Source: Profftia tarda
GTDB taxonomy: Bacteria > Pseudomonadota > Gammaproteobacteria > Enterobacterales > Enterobacteriaceae
NCBI RefSeq assembly: GCF_904848675.1
Contig: NZ_LR890047.1
Location: 248,001 to 312,000 of the forward strand
Length of the DNA stretch: 64,000 nt
Direction: 5' to 3'
Shown here: piece after piece, positions 31,899 to 41,939 of the stretch
Position numbering within the stretch: the first letter of the stretch is position 1
Layout of the letters: each line of letters starts with the position of its first letter
Made by a program: the position numbers and the translations under genes
Notes under the pieces: model-generated
Database searches by the model: none
What the model was told of the DNA's origin: nothing
What the model saw: the letters and a program-made list of their open reading frames with translations, nothing else

Positions 31899-32984
31899 AT
31901 GGAAAAGATTACTGTTACTCTTGGGAAGCGCAGCTACCAGATAACTATAGCGTCTGGTTTGTTTGAGGATCCCCTTTCATTCCTACCTTTAAAGGCAGGG
32001 AATACCGCTATGTTAGTGACCAATAAAACATTGGCTCGACTATACCTTAATAAAGTTAGACATACTCTCGAGAGAGTTGATATTCATGTAGATCAAGTAA
32101 TTCTACCAGACGGAGAACAATATAAAAATTTATCTGTTCTGGAACAAATATTTACTGCTTTACTTGAAAATTCTCATGGTCGTGATACAACACTTATTGC
32201 TCTAGGTGGCGGTGTTATTGGAGATTTAACTGGTTTTGCAGCAGCTTCTTATCAGCGTGGTGTGCGCTTTATTCAATTGCCAACAACATTGCTTGCTCAG
32301 GTTGACTCATCAGTTGGAGGAAAAACAGCCGTAAATCATCAATTAGGCAAGAACATGATTGGTGCTTTTTATCAACCATTATCTGTAGTTGTGGATCTGA
32401 CATGTTTACAAACTTTGCCAATACGTGAACTTTCTTCGGGATTAGCCGAGGTTATTAAATATGGAATTATATTAGATGCTGAATTCTTTGTCTGGTTAGA
32501 AACACATATTAATGAACTAATAGATATTAATCCTGTCGCTATGGCTTACTGTATTCGTCGTTGTTGCGAGCTTAAAGCTGGAGTGGTTGCTGCAGATGAG
32601 ACAGAGCAAGGGGTGCGTTCATTGCTTAATTTAGGTCATACATATGGTCATGCAATTGAAGCAGAAATGGGATATGGCAATTGGCTGCATGGTGAAGCTA
32701 TAGCTGCCGGTATGATGATGGCAGCACACACCGCTCTTCGTCTTAATCAGTTGAGCAAACTAGATGTCTCTCGAATAAGAACGTTGCTTATCCGAGCAGG
32801 ACTACCAGTTACTGGACCAAAAATCATGACTCCTGATTCTTATTTACCACACATCATGCGCGATAAAAAGGTTTTAGCCGGTGAGCTTCGTCTAGTACTA
32901 CCAACTGCAATTGGTCATGCAGAAATATATACAGGATTGACTAAAGAAACTATTATGTCTGCAGTTTTAGATTGCCAAGATTGA
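31899..32984 (+). CDS. aroB: 3-dehydroquinate synthase
   Basis: 361 residues (E. coli 362). It converts DAHP to 3-dehydroquinate, the second step of the shikimate pathway, using NAD and a divalent metal. The NAD-binding segment is GGGVIGDLTGFAAA. PTTLLAQVDSSVGGKTAVN follows, and the metal ligands lie in GLAEVIKYGI (Glu) and in LGHTYGHAIE and WLHGEAIAAGM (His). All are intact. An AAAAGG Shine-Dalgarno-like sequence lies rather far (about 12 bp) upstream. It is the second gene of aroK-aroB. Just after the stop, a 7-bp hairpin (32996-33013) without a T tract is the only terminator candidate. Confidence 0.97.
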   Translation: MEKITVTLGKRSYQITIASGLFEDPLSFLPLKAGNTAMLVTNKTLARLYLNKVRHTLERVDIHVDQVILPDGEQYKNLSVLEQIFTALLENSHGRDTTLIALGGGVIGDLTGFAAASYQRGVRFIQLPTTLLAQVDSSVGGKTAVNHQLGKNMIGAFYQPLSVVVDLTCLQTLPIRELSSGLAEVIKYGIILDAEFFVWLETHINELIDINPVAMAYCIRRCCELKAGVVAADETEQGVRSLLNLGHTYGHAIEAEMGYGNWLHGEAIAAGMMMAAHTALRLNQLSKLDVSRIRTLLIRAGLPVTGPKIMTPDSYLPHIMRDKKVLAGELRLVLPTAIGHAEIYTGLTKETIMSAVLDCQD

Positions 32985-34997
32985 TATGATTTATAATCTA
33001 ATATTAATTAGATCTCTAAAAAACTAAAAACTAGTTCTTGTGGTTATGCCTGCTAAAAATATAAAAAAAGGAGTAAAAACTATATGAATATCTAAATCTA
33101 TGATGATGTATTGATATATACAAATATTCTTTTTTGAATATTTCAAGAAATTGTATTGAGTATGTGATTGATAAGATCTAAGATCTTTATACTGATAATT
33201 ATAATTAGCTGTTATCTCCTATAGTGATTTTCTTAAAATAGCTCTTTATTTATCAGAATAATAGTAGTACAATCAGTAAGGATTTAATAAATACTTATTG
33301 TATAAATATCTGTTGATAGATCTTATCTATCTTGCTTAATAACCGATTATAATTCCATACTATCTATCTCAGAGATCTCAGTGAATGCGAAGTGTTCGTT
33401 TTAAAATCTCATTAAGAACGAGAGTAGTTATCTAGTATCATATACTGGTCTATTAATAACGCATATCTTCATGTATTACTAACTCCCTACTAAAATAGTA
33501 TATAATGATATTAAAAATGCATATTAAAAATATGATACTTTAAAAATTTATTAAATTTTTAGTTATTTTAGAATAATCAATAGATTGTTATAATCTATTG
33601 ATTTTAATATCAGGGCTTTAAAAAATATTTTTACTGCGGATTCAATCTGTCATCAAGACAAAGAATATGATTCAGTGTTAACAGAGCGAGCTAACTAATA
33701 AAAACATACATAGATTGATATATTAAAAATAAAAATAAATAGAGAAATAAGCGAAAAACTAAAAGTATACGTATCTTGTAGTAAACGTCATTAGTATCAA
33801 ATAATATTTATTACATCAGATCATTGTTATTATTGTAATTGAATATTAAATTAAATTTAAAATTCATATAATTTTTATTTAAAATATTATCATATTTCTT
33901 CTTTGATAAAATTCTGTCTGCAATTGAAGTGCATGATTCTTTCTAGGTTATGCGTGTTATGGTTTAATCGTATATCAATACAAAATTACTTATATGCTTT
34001 CTTTTATGATAATTACCAAATAATATTGCATGTAACTACAAAAATACCTAAAAACTAAAAATTAATATTTAGAAAATATATTTCATCAGTTATTTATATT
34101 TTTAATATTGTTTTCTATCAGAAAAGCATTAAAGCTAAATATAGCTAATTTTAAAAAAAATTGAGACATTCTATAAAATGAAGAAATATTTTAACAACCT
34201 CATGAAGGAAAAAAATTTTTAAGGAATTTTCATGAAAAATTTTGTACAGCAGAAAATATTTTTCATCTAATTATAGATAGTAGAGTTCATTGAGTGATGT
34301 ATTATTGCAAGTTATACATATCTTAAATATTCATTAAGAATGAATACTTCTCAAATAAGATGAATGCTAATTTGAAAATCTATATATTTTTTAAAATACC
34401 TTAGAAAAAATTTTATACTGGGAAAGAAATTCTTAACAGTAGATCAAGTGATCGTACGATCATCTATAGTCTAAGACTTAAACTTAACTAAATTTATTGA
34501 TTCATTTCTTGTAGAATAACTGTTTTTATCTTTAAAACCTTATTACTCTATAATAGCTTGTCTCGTTATAATTTATCTTATTATGTGAACGTATATTTAG
34601 TTTTTCTATAAAATTATTTTCCTGAAGATAAATTTTGTGCAGTCTAAGATATAGTCTTCAGAAGGAACTCTTATCTATTTCGATCATATCTTGTGCCCTA
34701 CTGCCCCTGAAGAGAATATTTTGCGTTTTATTATATTAAAATTTAGCATAATAAATCATCTAAAATTATTAGATATTGTTTTAAACTTATTTGAGATTAT
34801 AAAATACAGATTTTGATTTTAATAGTTATGATAAACTGACATATTTGTAGTATGTGTAGAAAAATATTTTTAGTAATATCTTTCATAACAATCAGTGGCT
34901 AGGTGGTAGGAGCATGGAATATATGGCAAAACTAATTATTGATGTTCTATTCCTTAGAAATAGGTATATTATTTAAATTAATTATAAGTAAAAATAG
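32985..34997. other. Gap where damX and dam are missing
   Basis: About 2.0 kb between aroB and rpe. In E. coli damX and dam lie exactly here. No relic can be read on the plus strand. Structures: a perfect 12-bp hairpin at 33575-33603 and a 14-bp palindrome TGATCGTACGATCA at 34449-34462. The gap is roughly as long as the lost genes, which suggests decay without full deletion. Confidence 0.6.
33575..33607 (+). terminator. Terminator-like hairpin in the damX-dam gap
   Basis: AATCAATAGATT at 33575-33586 and its exact complement at 33592-33603 enclose the loop GTTAT; TTTTAAT follows at the 3' side. The stem is nearly all A-T, and it lies 600 bp after aroB. It may be a leftover terminator. It could arise by chance in such sequence. 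Confidence 0.35.
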
Positions 34998-35675
34998 ATG
35001 AAAGAGTATTTGATTGTCCCCTCAATTTTATCAGCAAATTTTGCTCGTTTAGGAGAGGATATTTCTCGTGTTTTGGCATCAGGAGCAGATGCTATTCATT
35101 TTGACGTCATGGATAACCATTATGTTCCTAATTTAAGTATTGGTCCTATGGTTTGCAAGTCAATACGTGATTATGGCATTACTGCACTTATTGATGTCCA
35201 TTTAATGGTAAAACCAGTAGATCGGATAATCCCTGATTTCGTTAAAGCTGGTGCAAGCATTATTTCCTTTCATCCTGAAGCCTCTGAGCACGTCTATCGT
35301 TCATTGCAATTGATTCAATCACTAGGATGTCAAGCAGGCTTAGCGTTAAATCCATCAACATCACTTAGCTATTTAGAGCACGTTATGGATCAAGTAGATT
35401 TGATCCTTGTAATGTCAGTTAACCCAGGATTTAGTGGTCAGTCTTTTATTACATCTACTCTCGATAAATTGCGACAGTTACGTAAGATAATTGATAATAG
35501 CGGTCGTGATGTGCGCCTAGAAGTTGATGGCGGCATTAAGGTAGATAATATTGGGATCATTGCAGCAGCTGGTGCTGACATGTTTGTGGCAGGTTCCGGG
35601 ATCTTTGGCCACTCAAATTATGAATCTATTATTACTCAGATGAGGTTAAAAATTTCTGAAGCAAAAAACTTATGA
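34998..35675 (+). CDS. rpe: Ribulose-phosphate 3-epimerase
   Basis: 225 residues, the same as E. coli Rpe. It interconverts ribulose 5-phosphate and xylulose 5-phosphate in the pentose phosphate pathway. The TIM-barrel motifs are SILSANFARLGED, IHFDVMDNHYVPN (metal His and Asp), IDVHLMV (second His), LVMSVNPGFSGQ and LEVDGGI (catalytic Asp). All metal and catalytic residues are present. It keeps its place between aroKB and trpS, although damX/dam before it and gph after it are missing. No strong Shine-Dalgarno sequence is seen. Confidence 0.97.
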   Translation: MKEYLIVPSILSANFARLGEDISRVLASGADAIHFDVMDNHYVPNLSIGPMVCKSIRDYGITALIDVHLMVKPVDRIIPDFVKAGASIISFHPEASEHVYRSLQLIQSLGCQAGLALNPSTSLSYLEHVMDQVDLILVMSVNPGFSGQSFITSTLDKLRQLRKIIDNSGRDVRLEVDGGIKVDNIGIIAAAGADMFVAGSGIFGHSNYESIITQMRLKISEAKNL

Positions 35676-36779
35676 GTTAGTATTAGCGTCTCTATATTTT
35701 AATTTATTAATAAGATGCTATTATCTTAAAGTTCTACAAAATGCTAGTTCTAATTAAAAATCTAATTGATGATATTTCTAAAATATTTATATATTATTTT
35801 GCCTTTATGGCGATTATATAGCTCCATAGTTTATGGTTAGCTATGTCCTAACATTAAATAATGTTCGCTAATTTATAAAATAAAAATTCATATCCTTACT
35901 TATCATTACAAGGGATAGAGTCATCAATAATTTTTTTAAATCCTGTTTTGAGATATCTGCAGCAGCCTGGATACTCATAATTCATACTATTAACGCATAC
36001 AGATAATCTGTATTATTTAGCTTTTTGTTATAAGCAATGCATGAAAAGAAGTATTCTTAATTTATTTCAATTCGTAATACTAAGTAATAAAAACCATATG
36101 ACTGGTAATGATAGAATTATTTTCAGATCAAGAATACTGTACTTGAGATAGGCCTAACAAGAGTTACTGACTAACGCGACACCTGAGTAAATAGCAGTAA
36201 AATATATTGTATTACTCTATTGTAAAAATAGGAATCGCAGTGAGATAAGGACCTATAATTTTAATTATATCCTATTAAAATTACGTGTTAATATTAAGTA
36301 ATAAAAAATTCTTCAGAATGAATCGATCATTCATTTATTTTTTGCGGTATTCATAGAATATTTTGTAGATATAACTTGACTTAAGATTTCCTGAAGTGAA
36401 AAAAGATTAGTAATATTTCACTATGTCTACGACTATTAGCTATCTTATAAGATATATTCTTATCTATACTTTATTTATCAATACGTATTTATTAGATACT
36501 TATCTATTAAAAATTATTTTGTGAAGTAAAAAACTATATCTTGCTAATTTACCTAATTTTAACGAGAAATAATATATATCAGTAGTTCTTACATATACAT
36601 TTCTTTTATACTCATACCTAAAGCGGCAGATAAGGGTGCATAAGATTGAACGGGACTTATTTTGTAACTATTTCTAAGCAATTAAGCAATAGCAGCAAAA
36701 TTTTTCAAACTAAGTGTCTTACTTTGGCTCCTAATAGTGTTGATTATATCTGAGAATAAGATTTATAGGCATCTTAACC
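35676..36779. other. Gap where gph is missing
   Basis: About 1.1 kb between rpe and trpS, where E. coli has gph (phosphoglycolate phosphatase). No haloacid-dehalogenase DxDGT motif is readable, so gph has decayed beyond recognition. A bulged 10-bp hairpin lies at 35818-35844 (ATAGCTCCAT / ATGG-tt-AGCTAT). Confidence 0.55.
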
Positions 36780-37778
36780 ATGAATAAGCCAATTGTTTTT
36801 AGTGGGGCACAGCCGTCCGGAGAACTTACTATTGGCAACTATATAGGATCTTTGAGTCAGTGGGAAAGCCTGCAAAATGATTATGAGTGCATTTATTGTA
36901 TTGTTGACCAGCATGCTATTACGATGCGTCAGAATATACAGCAGCTACGCAAAGCTACTTTAGATATATTAGCCTTGTATCTTGCTTGCGGTATTAATCC
37001 AGAGAAAAGCATCATCTTTGTGCAGTCTCATGTGCCTGAACATGCTCAATTATGCTGGGTGCTTAACTGTTATACCTCTTTTGGTGAGCTGAGCCGTATG
37101 ACTCAATTCAAAGATAAATCGGCAAGCTATCCTAAAAATATTAATGTGGGGTTATTTGACTATCCTGTGCTAATGGCTGCTGATATATTGCTGTATCAGA
37201 CTACTAAAGTACCGGTTGGTCGGGATCAAAAACAGCATTTAGAACTAAGCCGCATTATTGCTTCTCGTTTTAATGCGGCACATGGAAACATATTTACGAT
37301 TCCAGAACCTTTTATGCTAAAAAATGGTGCTCGCATTATGTCTCTGCTGGAGCCAACCAAAAAAATGTCTAAATCTGACGATAACCGTAATAATGTAATT
37401 GGTCTTTTAGAGGACCATAATTCAATCATCAAGAAGATTAAACGTGCGGTAACTGATTCAGATGAACCAGCTGTTATTTATTATGATTTGATAAATAAAC
37501 CAGGTATATCTAACTTATTGAATATATTATCTGGTGTTACAGGGAAAACAATTTTACAAATAGAACAAGAGTTTAACGGAAAAATTTATTCTGATTTAAA
37601 AGATGAAGTGATTGATGTAGTATCCGTTATATTAAGTGGGTTACAGAAAAGGTATTACTGTTTTCGTAATGATGAAACCTTCTTGAAGAAGATTATTAAA
37701 AATGGTGCAGAGGAAGCGCGTTCTCGTGCACAAAAAACTTTAAAACAAGTCTATGAGACTGTTGGGTTTATTCCATGA
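36780..37778 (+). CDS. trpS: Tryptophanyl-tRNA synthetase
   Basis: 332 residues (E. coli 334). It charges tRNA-Trp. This class I synthetase shows its HIGH-like signature PSGELTIGNYIG at residues 12-23 and the KMSKS loop as KKMSKSDDN near residue 195. The conserved VDQHAIT, DYPVLMAADILLYQ and VPVGRDQKQHLEL segments are intact. The C-terminal tail is complete and ends soon after the KTLKQVYETVGF segment. It is the last of the aroK-aroB-rpe-trpS series, but 1.1 kb separates it from rpe, so it probably needs its own promoter. Confidence 0.97.
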   Translation: MNKPIVFSGAQPSGELTIGNYIGSLSQWESLQNDYECIYCIVDQHAITMRQNIQQLRKATLDILALYLACGINPEKSIIFVQSHVPEHAQLCWVLNCYTSFGELSRMTQFKDKSASYPKNINVGLFDYPVLMAADILLYQTTKVPVGRDQKQHLELSRIIASRFNAAHGNIFTIPEPFMLKNGARIMSLLEPTKKMSKSDDNRNNVIGLLEDHNSIIKKIKRAVTDSDEPAVIYYDLINKPGISNLLNILSGVTGKTILQIEQEFNGKIYSDLKDEVIDVVSVILSGLQKRYYCFRNDETFLKKIIKNGAEEARSRAQKTLKQVYETVGFIP

Positions 37779-39882
37779 AAAATCAAATAAATAGGCTTGA
37801 TCAGTGAACTTTTAGTTTTTTATATGGTCTATATAGAGAAATAAGTGATGACAAGATCGTGTGATACTCACAGGTTAAACTCTTTTATGATTTAAATATA
37901 TCTATAATACATACTGCTCATCTGTTTTCTTGCCTATATTTGATATCTTAATTGCAAATATAAGTTTAAATTTTTACCATGATCTTTTATAAGATTTACA
38001 GGTATAAAATATGACCCTCCCTATTATTTCTATAGTTTATTTTATTGCATTTTAACTAAGGCATGTTATAAAATCATTAATATGATAATCAGAAATATCT
38101 ATGGAATATACTTGCTATACTGAATCAGTATTAATGATATATCAAATCATGATAATAATTATCATATTTATATATTTAAAATACCTATTATAAATAATAA
38201 TAGTTATAACTTAAATATTTTAGGTTATGATAACGCTCATCCTCTAGTTAGAGCACTAAATAGACAAGCTAATCATGATGTATGATCATGATCTTTATTT
38301 ATTTAATAAAATTTATAAAACTTGTATTCTCATTACAAAGAACTAACCGTTTTTGAGAATAGATATAATACCTAACCTAAAAAGGTTTTTGATATATAGA
38401 TATAATGCAATTGGACAATATAAATTATATTTTCTGATTCATATCAAATAATAATGTTTTATTACCTCTATTCTTACAATAATATTCTTATTTGGATTAT
38501 CATGAGCTCAATGTTTTATTTTAAATACTACTTATTATCAATAAAAATATTTTTTAATTTTAAAAGAAGTAGCTATATTATATTTTCTTGATGATGTTTT
38601 TAACGATAATGTTTCAGTTTATGGAAATGAATCATGATTTATATTAACTTTCTTAAGCTGCTAAATTAAGTGTAGCCATTGAATATATGATATTGTTTTG
38701 GGATTATAAGTTGATTAGTAATCCTAAGGATAACAATCCATATTGTCTATTATTTCAATATTTATGTATTCATAATAGTAGCGCACTTCCATATAAATTG
38801 AGATTTAATAACAAAGATAGTGATAAATAATCTCTTTCATATTAATCATAATTTAATAGAGATCTAATCAATCGTTATACTTTTACATGGATTATAGTAT
38901 AATTGATGATATATGAATGAATCATTTGTGTATATCTTTTTATTATGGGGCAAGATATAGCTGAAAATTTAGTAAAATTATTGACTACAATAGCAATAAT
39001 AATTACCAAATAAAGCAATGATAAACAGCTGCTATCATATACCACGATGCATGTTTATAAAATTTTTAAAACATAATATCTTTAAAAGATTAATTGCTAA
39101 TTTGAGAAATATCAAAATAACGGCTAAAGTATACAAGTGTTAAATACACAATAGTACTTACTTGAAAAGCGTAATATATTTGTCTAATGTAATTAGCATT
39201 GGGTTAGTTATCGTAAAAATATAATTTTTTTATTCTACCTGAAATGATTAGATAGAAATCATTACTAATTCGAGTAATACAGTTTTGTCAAGATCTGATT
39301 GATATTAGCAGTATAATGAATCACTGGAATAGCAGGCAATAGTACTAACAGCAGTTCTAGAATGAATTTTATACATTTTACCTCATACTATGAGTCTTAA
39401 CGGTTAGAGATAGCGCTCTTTTGATACGCAATATCTAATAAATATGGGTAAAAGAATAAATATTGAGAATCCAGAAGATCAGCTTACTTTCGAGGAATAT
39501 TCGAAATGATAATAACCCTGTGACTCCTATCCATAGCATAGTAAAAGCAAATATTTGAAGCTGCTCTAAGAAAATCACATTAAATTTTATCCTATCCTAT
39601 CTCCCAAGAACATATATTATCAAGAAAGATATACACGGAACGTTATTTATTTAAAATAAAAATATATAAAATAGCTTGCTTATTTTTTTTAATTAGGATG
39701 TATCCTAACTTAATAATTATTAAAATATTCGCTGAACCGTTTTTTGGATAATCAAGTTCGTCTAGAATAGACAGTATTATATACTATACCAATGATCTAA
39801 TCTCCAAGAGATAATTTTTACAATATTTCTTGATTTTAGAACTTCTTAGTGTCTTGAGGATTTATCCCGTGGGGAACACATG
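37779..39882. other. Gene-free gap between trpS and ompR
   Basis: About 2.1 kb, AT-rich, with no credible frame. In E. coli greB and others are found near ompR, but no remnant can be read. The ompR promoter should lie near the 3' end. Confidence 0.55.
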
Positions 39883-40602
39883 ATGCAAGAAAACTACAAA
39901 ATTTTAGTTGTTGATGATGATATGAGACTGCGTGCGTTGCTAGAGCGTTATCTAACTGAACAAGGCTTTCAGGTACGCAGTGTTGCTAATGCCGAACAGA
40001 TGGATCGATTATTAACCCGTGAATCATTCCATTTGATGGTATTAGATTTAATGCTGCCTGGTGAAGATGGTCTTTCTATATGTCGGCATTTACGTAGTCA
40101 AAGTAACTCTATGCCAATTATTATGGTGACCGCAAAAGGAGAAGAGGTTGATCGAATAGTTGGTTTAGAAATTGGCGCGGATGATTATATTACAAAGCCT
40201 TTTAACCCACGAGAACTGCTTGCTCGCATCAGAGCGGTACTTCGTCGTCAATCTAACGAATTGCCGGGGGCACCTTCGCAAGAAGATGCAGTGATCTTTT
40301 TTGGTAAGTTTAAACTCAATCTAGGTACTCGTGAAATGTTTCGCGAAGGTGAGCCTATGCCGTTAACTAGTGGTGAGTTTGCTGTACTTAAAGCTTTAGT
40401 TAGCCATCCTCGTGAACCACTGTCCCGTGATAAGTTAATGAATTTAGCACGTGGTAGAGAGTATAGCGCTATGGAACGTTCTATAGATGTGCAAATCTCT
40501 AGACTGCGTCGCATGGTAGAAGAAGATCCTGCTCATCCTCGTTATATCCAGACTGTTTGGGGTCTAGGATATGTTTTCGTACCTGATGGTATTAAAGAAT
40601 GA
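39883..40602 (+). CDS. ompR: Response regulator OmpR
   Basis: 239 residues from the ATG at 39883, equal to E. coli OmpR (MQENYKILVVDD); an ATG one codon earlier (39880) is also possible, with GGGGAA upstream of both. It is an osmolarity-responsive transcription factor controlling porin genes. The receiver domain has the acidic pocket DDD at 11-13, phospho-acceptor Asp55 in VLDLMLPG, Thr83 and Lys105. Residue 104 is Thr where E. coli has the conserved Pro (KPF loop). The C-terminal winged helix is nearly identical to E. coli, including the SRDKLMNLARGREYS segment and the recognition helix region RSIDVQISRLRR. envZ overlaps by 4 bp (ATGA). Confidence 0.97.
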   Translation: MQENYKILVVDDDMRLRALLERYLTEQGFQVRSVANAEQMDRLLTRESFHLMVLDLMLPGEDGLSICRHLRSQSNSMPIIMVTAKGEEVDRIVGLEIGADDYITKPFNPRELLARIRAVLRRQSNELPGAPSQEDAVIFFGKFKLNLGTREMFREGEPMPLTSGEFAVLKALVSHPREPLSRDKLMNLARGREYSAMERSIDVQISRLRRMVEEDPAHPRYIQTVWGLGYVFVPDGIKE

Positions 40603-41939
40603 AACTGATACGCTGCTTTTTAGGCCGCTCATTAGTTCGCACTTTATTTCTCATTATCAGTTTTTTTTCAGTTATTGCAGTGACTACATATCTCATAGTT
40701 CTACATTTTGTAGTTTTGCTAAGTTTTGATCTTTTTAATAAAGTATTAGCCCATGAAGTTAGTATATTGATGACAAAAAAATGGCCAATGCAAGATAGAA
40801 TAAATATCGAAGTTCCTTTGATTTTGCAATCTGATATTTACTATAAGTGGGGAATTTCCCTACATACCAATCTTTCCGCAGAGGATGGTGGTCTGCGCTG
40901 GGCTAAGACCTATAATTGCTTAGCCCAAAAGATGGCCCGTGAGATTGGGGGTTGGGCTGATGTTCGTGTTGCAATAAGTCAGAACACTCCGGTAATATGG
41001 ATACAAACTTGGTTATCTCCTAAGATCTGGTGTCGAGTGCCTTTAACTCAAATTAATCATGCAGAATTGTCTCTTTTAGTACTATACACCTTAGGTATTG
41101 TTTCTTTGGCGATAGGCGGATTATTGCTATTTATTCGTATACAAAATCAACCTTTAGAGAAACTAGAATCTGCTGCTATTAAACTTGAGCAGGGCTATAT
41201 ACCTCAACCGTTGGAAGAATATGGTGTATCTCAGGTTCGATCAGTTATTCGCTCTTTTAACCAGATGGCATCTGGAGTCAAGAAACTTATTGATGATAAA
41301 ATCCTTTTTATAGCAGGTATTAGCCACGATCTGCGTGCACCTCTTACACGCATCCGTTTAGCTACAGAGATGATTAAAACTGTAGATGAATACGCAGTAA
41401 AATCGATCAATAAAGATACTGAAGAGTGTAATGCTATTATTGAACAGTTAATTTATTACTTGCGCACTGGAGAGGAGATGCATTTTGAAATTTGTGATCT
41501 AAATAGTATTCTTGCCGAGGTTGTAGAGAACGAGATTAGTTATAAGATATTAATTAATACCGATTTTACTGAGGGAGAACTTTTAGTTTATGCTCATCCT
41601 GTTTCTATTAAACGTACTGCTATAAATATACTTGTGAATGCCATCCGTTATGGTAATGGTTGGATTAAGTTTAGTAGTGGAACTGATGGCAAAAAAGCAT
41701 GGTTTCAAGTAGAAGATGACGGACCTGGTATCGAGCCGGCTGAAGTAACTAATTTATTTCAGCCATTTATCCAAGGTAATAACAGCATGGCAAACACTGG
41801 TACTGGTCTAGGTCTGGCGGTTTTGCGCCGTATTATTGATGGTCATTCAGGAAGTATAGATGTTGGCACTAGCGAACGAGGAGGCTTACGTATCCGTATT
41901 TTTTTGTTGATGTCTTCATCGTGTTATATGAATAACTAA
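40599..41939 (+). CDS. envZ: Sensor histidine kinase EnvZ with altered phosphatase motif
   Basis: 446 residues (E. coli 450). It is the inner-membrane osmosensor that phosphorylates and dephosphorylates OmpR. Membrane segments are at about residues 15-40 and 158-180 around the periplasmic domain; HAMP and DHp domains follow. The phospho-acceptor is His243 in ISHDLRAPLTR. The ATP-binding domain shows the N box (NILVNAIRYGNG), DDGPGIEP (G1), and GTGLGLAVLRRI (G2). The Thr at position 247 of E. coli (HDLRT) is Ala here. That Thr belongs to the HisKA phosphatase motif, and T247R (envZ11) is known to lose phosphatase activity, so this kinase may be biased towards OmpR phosphorylation. It is cotranscribed with ompR. 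Confidence 0.96.
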   Translation: MKLIRCFLGRSLVRTLFLIISFFSVIAVTTYLIVLHFVVLLSFDLFNKVLAHEVSILMTKKWPMQDRINIEVPLILQSDIYYKWGISLHTNLSAEDGGLRWAKTYNCLAQKMAREIGGWADVRVAISQNTPVIWIQTWLSPKIWCRVPLTQINHAELSLLVLYTLGIVSLAIGGLLLFIRIQNQPLEKLESAAIKLEQGYIPQPLEEYGVSQVRSVIRSFNQMASGVKKLIDDKILFIAGISHDLRAPLTRIRLATEMIKTVDEYAVKSINKDTEECNAIIEQLIYYLRTGEEMHFEICDLNSILAEVVENEISYKILINTDFTEGELLVYAHPVSIKRTAINILVNAIRYGNGWIKFSSGTDGKKAWFQVEDDGPGIEPAEVTNLFQPFIQGNNSMANTGTGLGLAVLRRIIDGHSGSIDVGTSERGGLRIRIFLLMSSSCYMNN

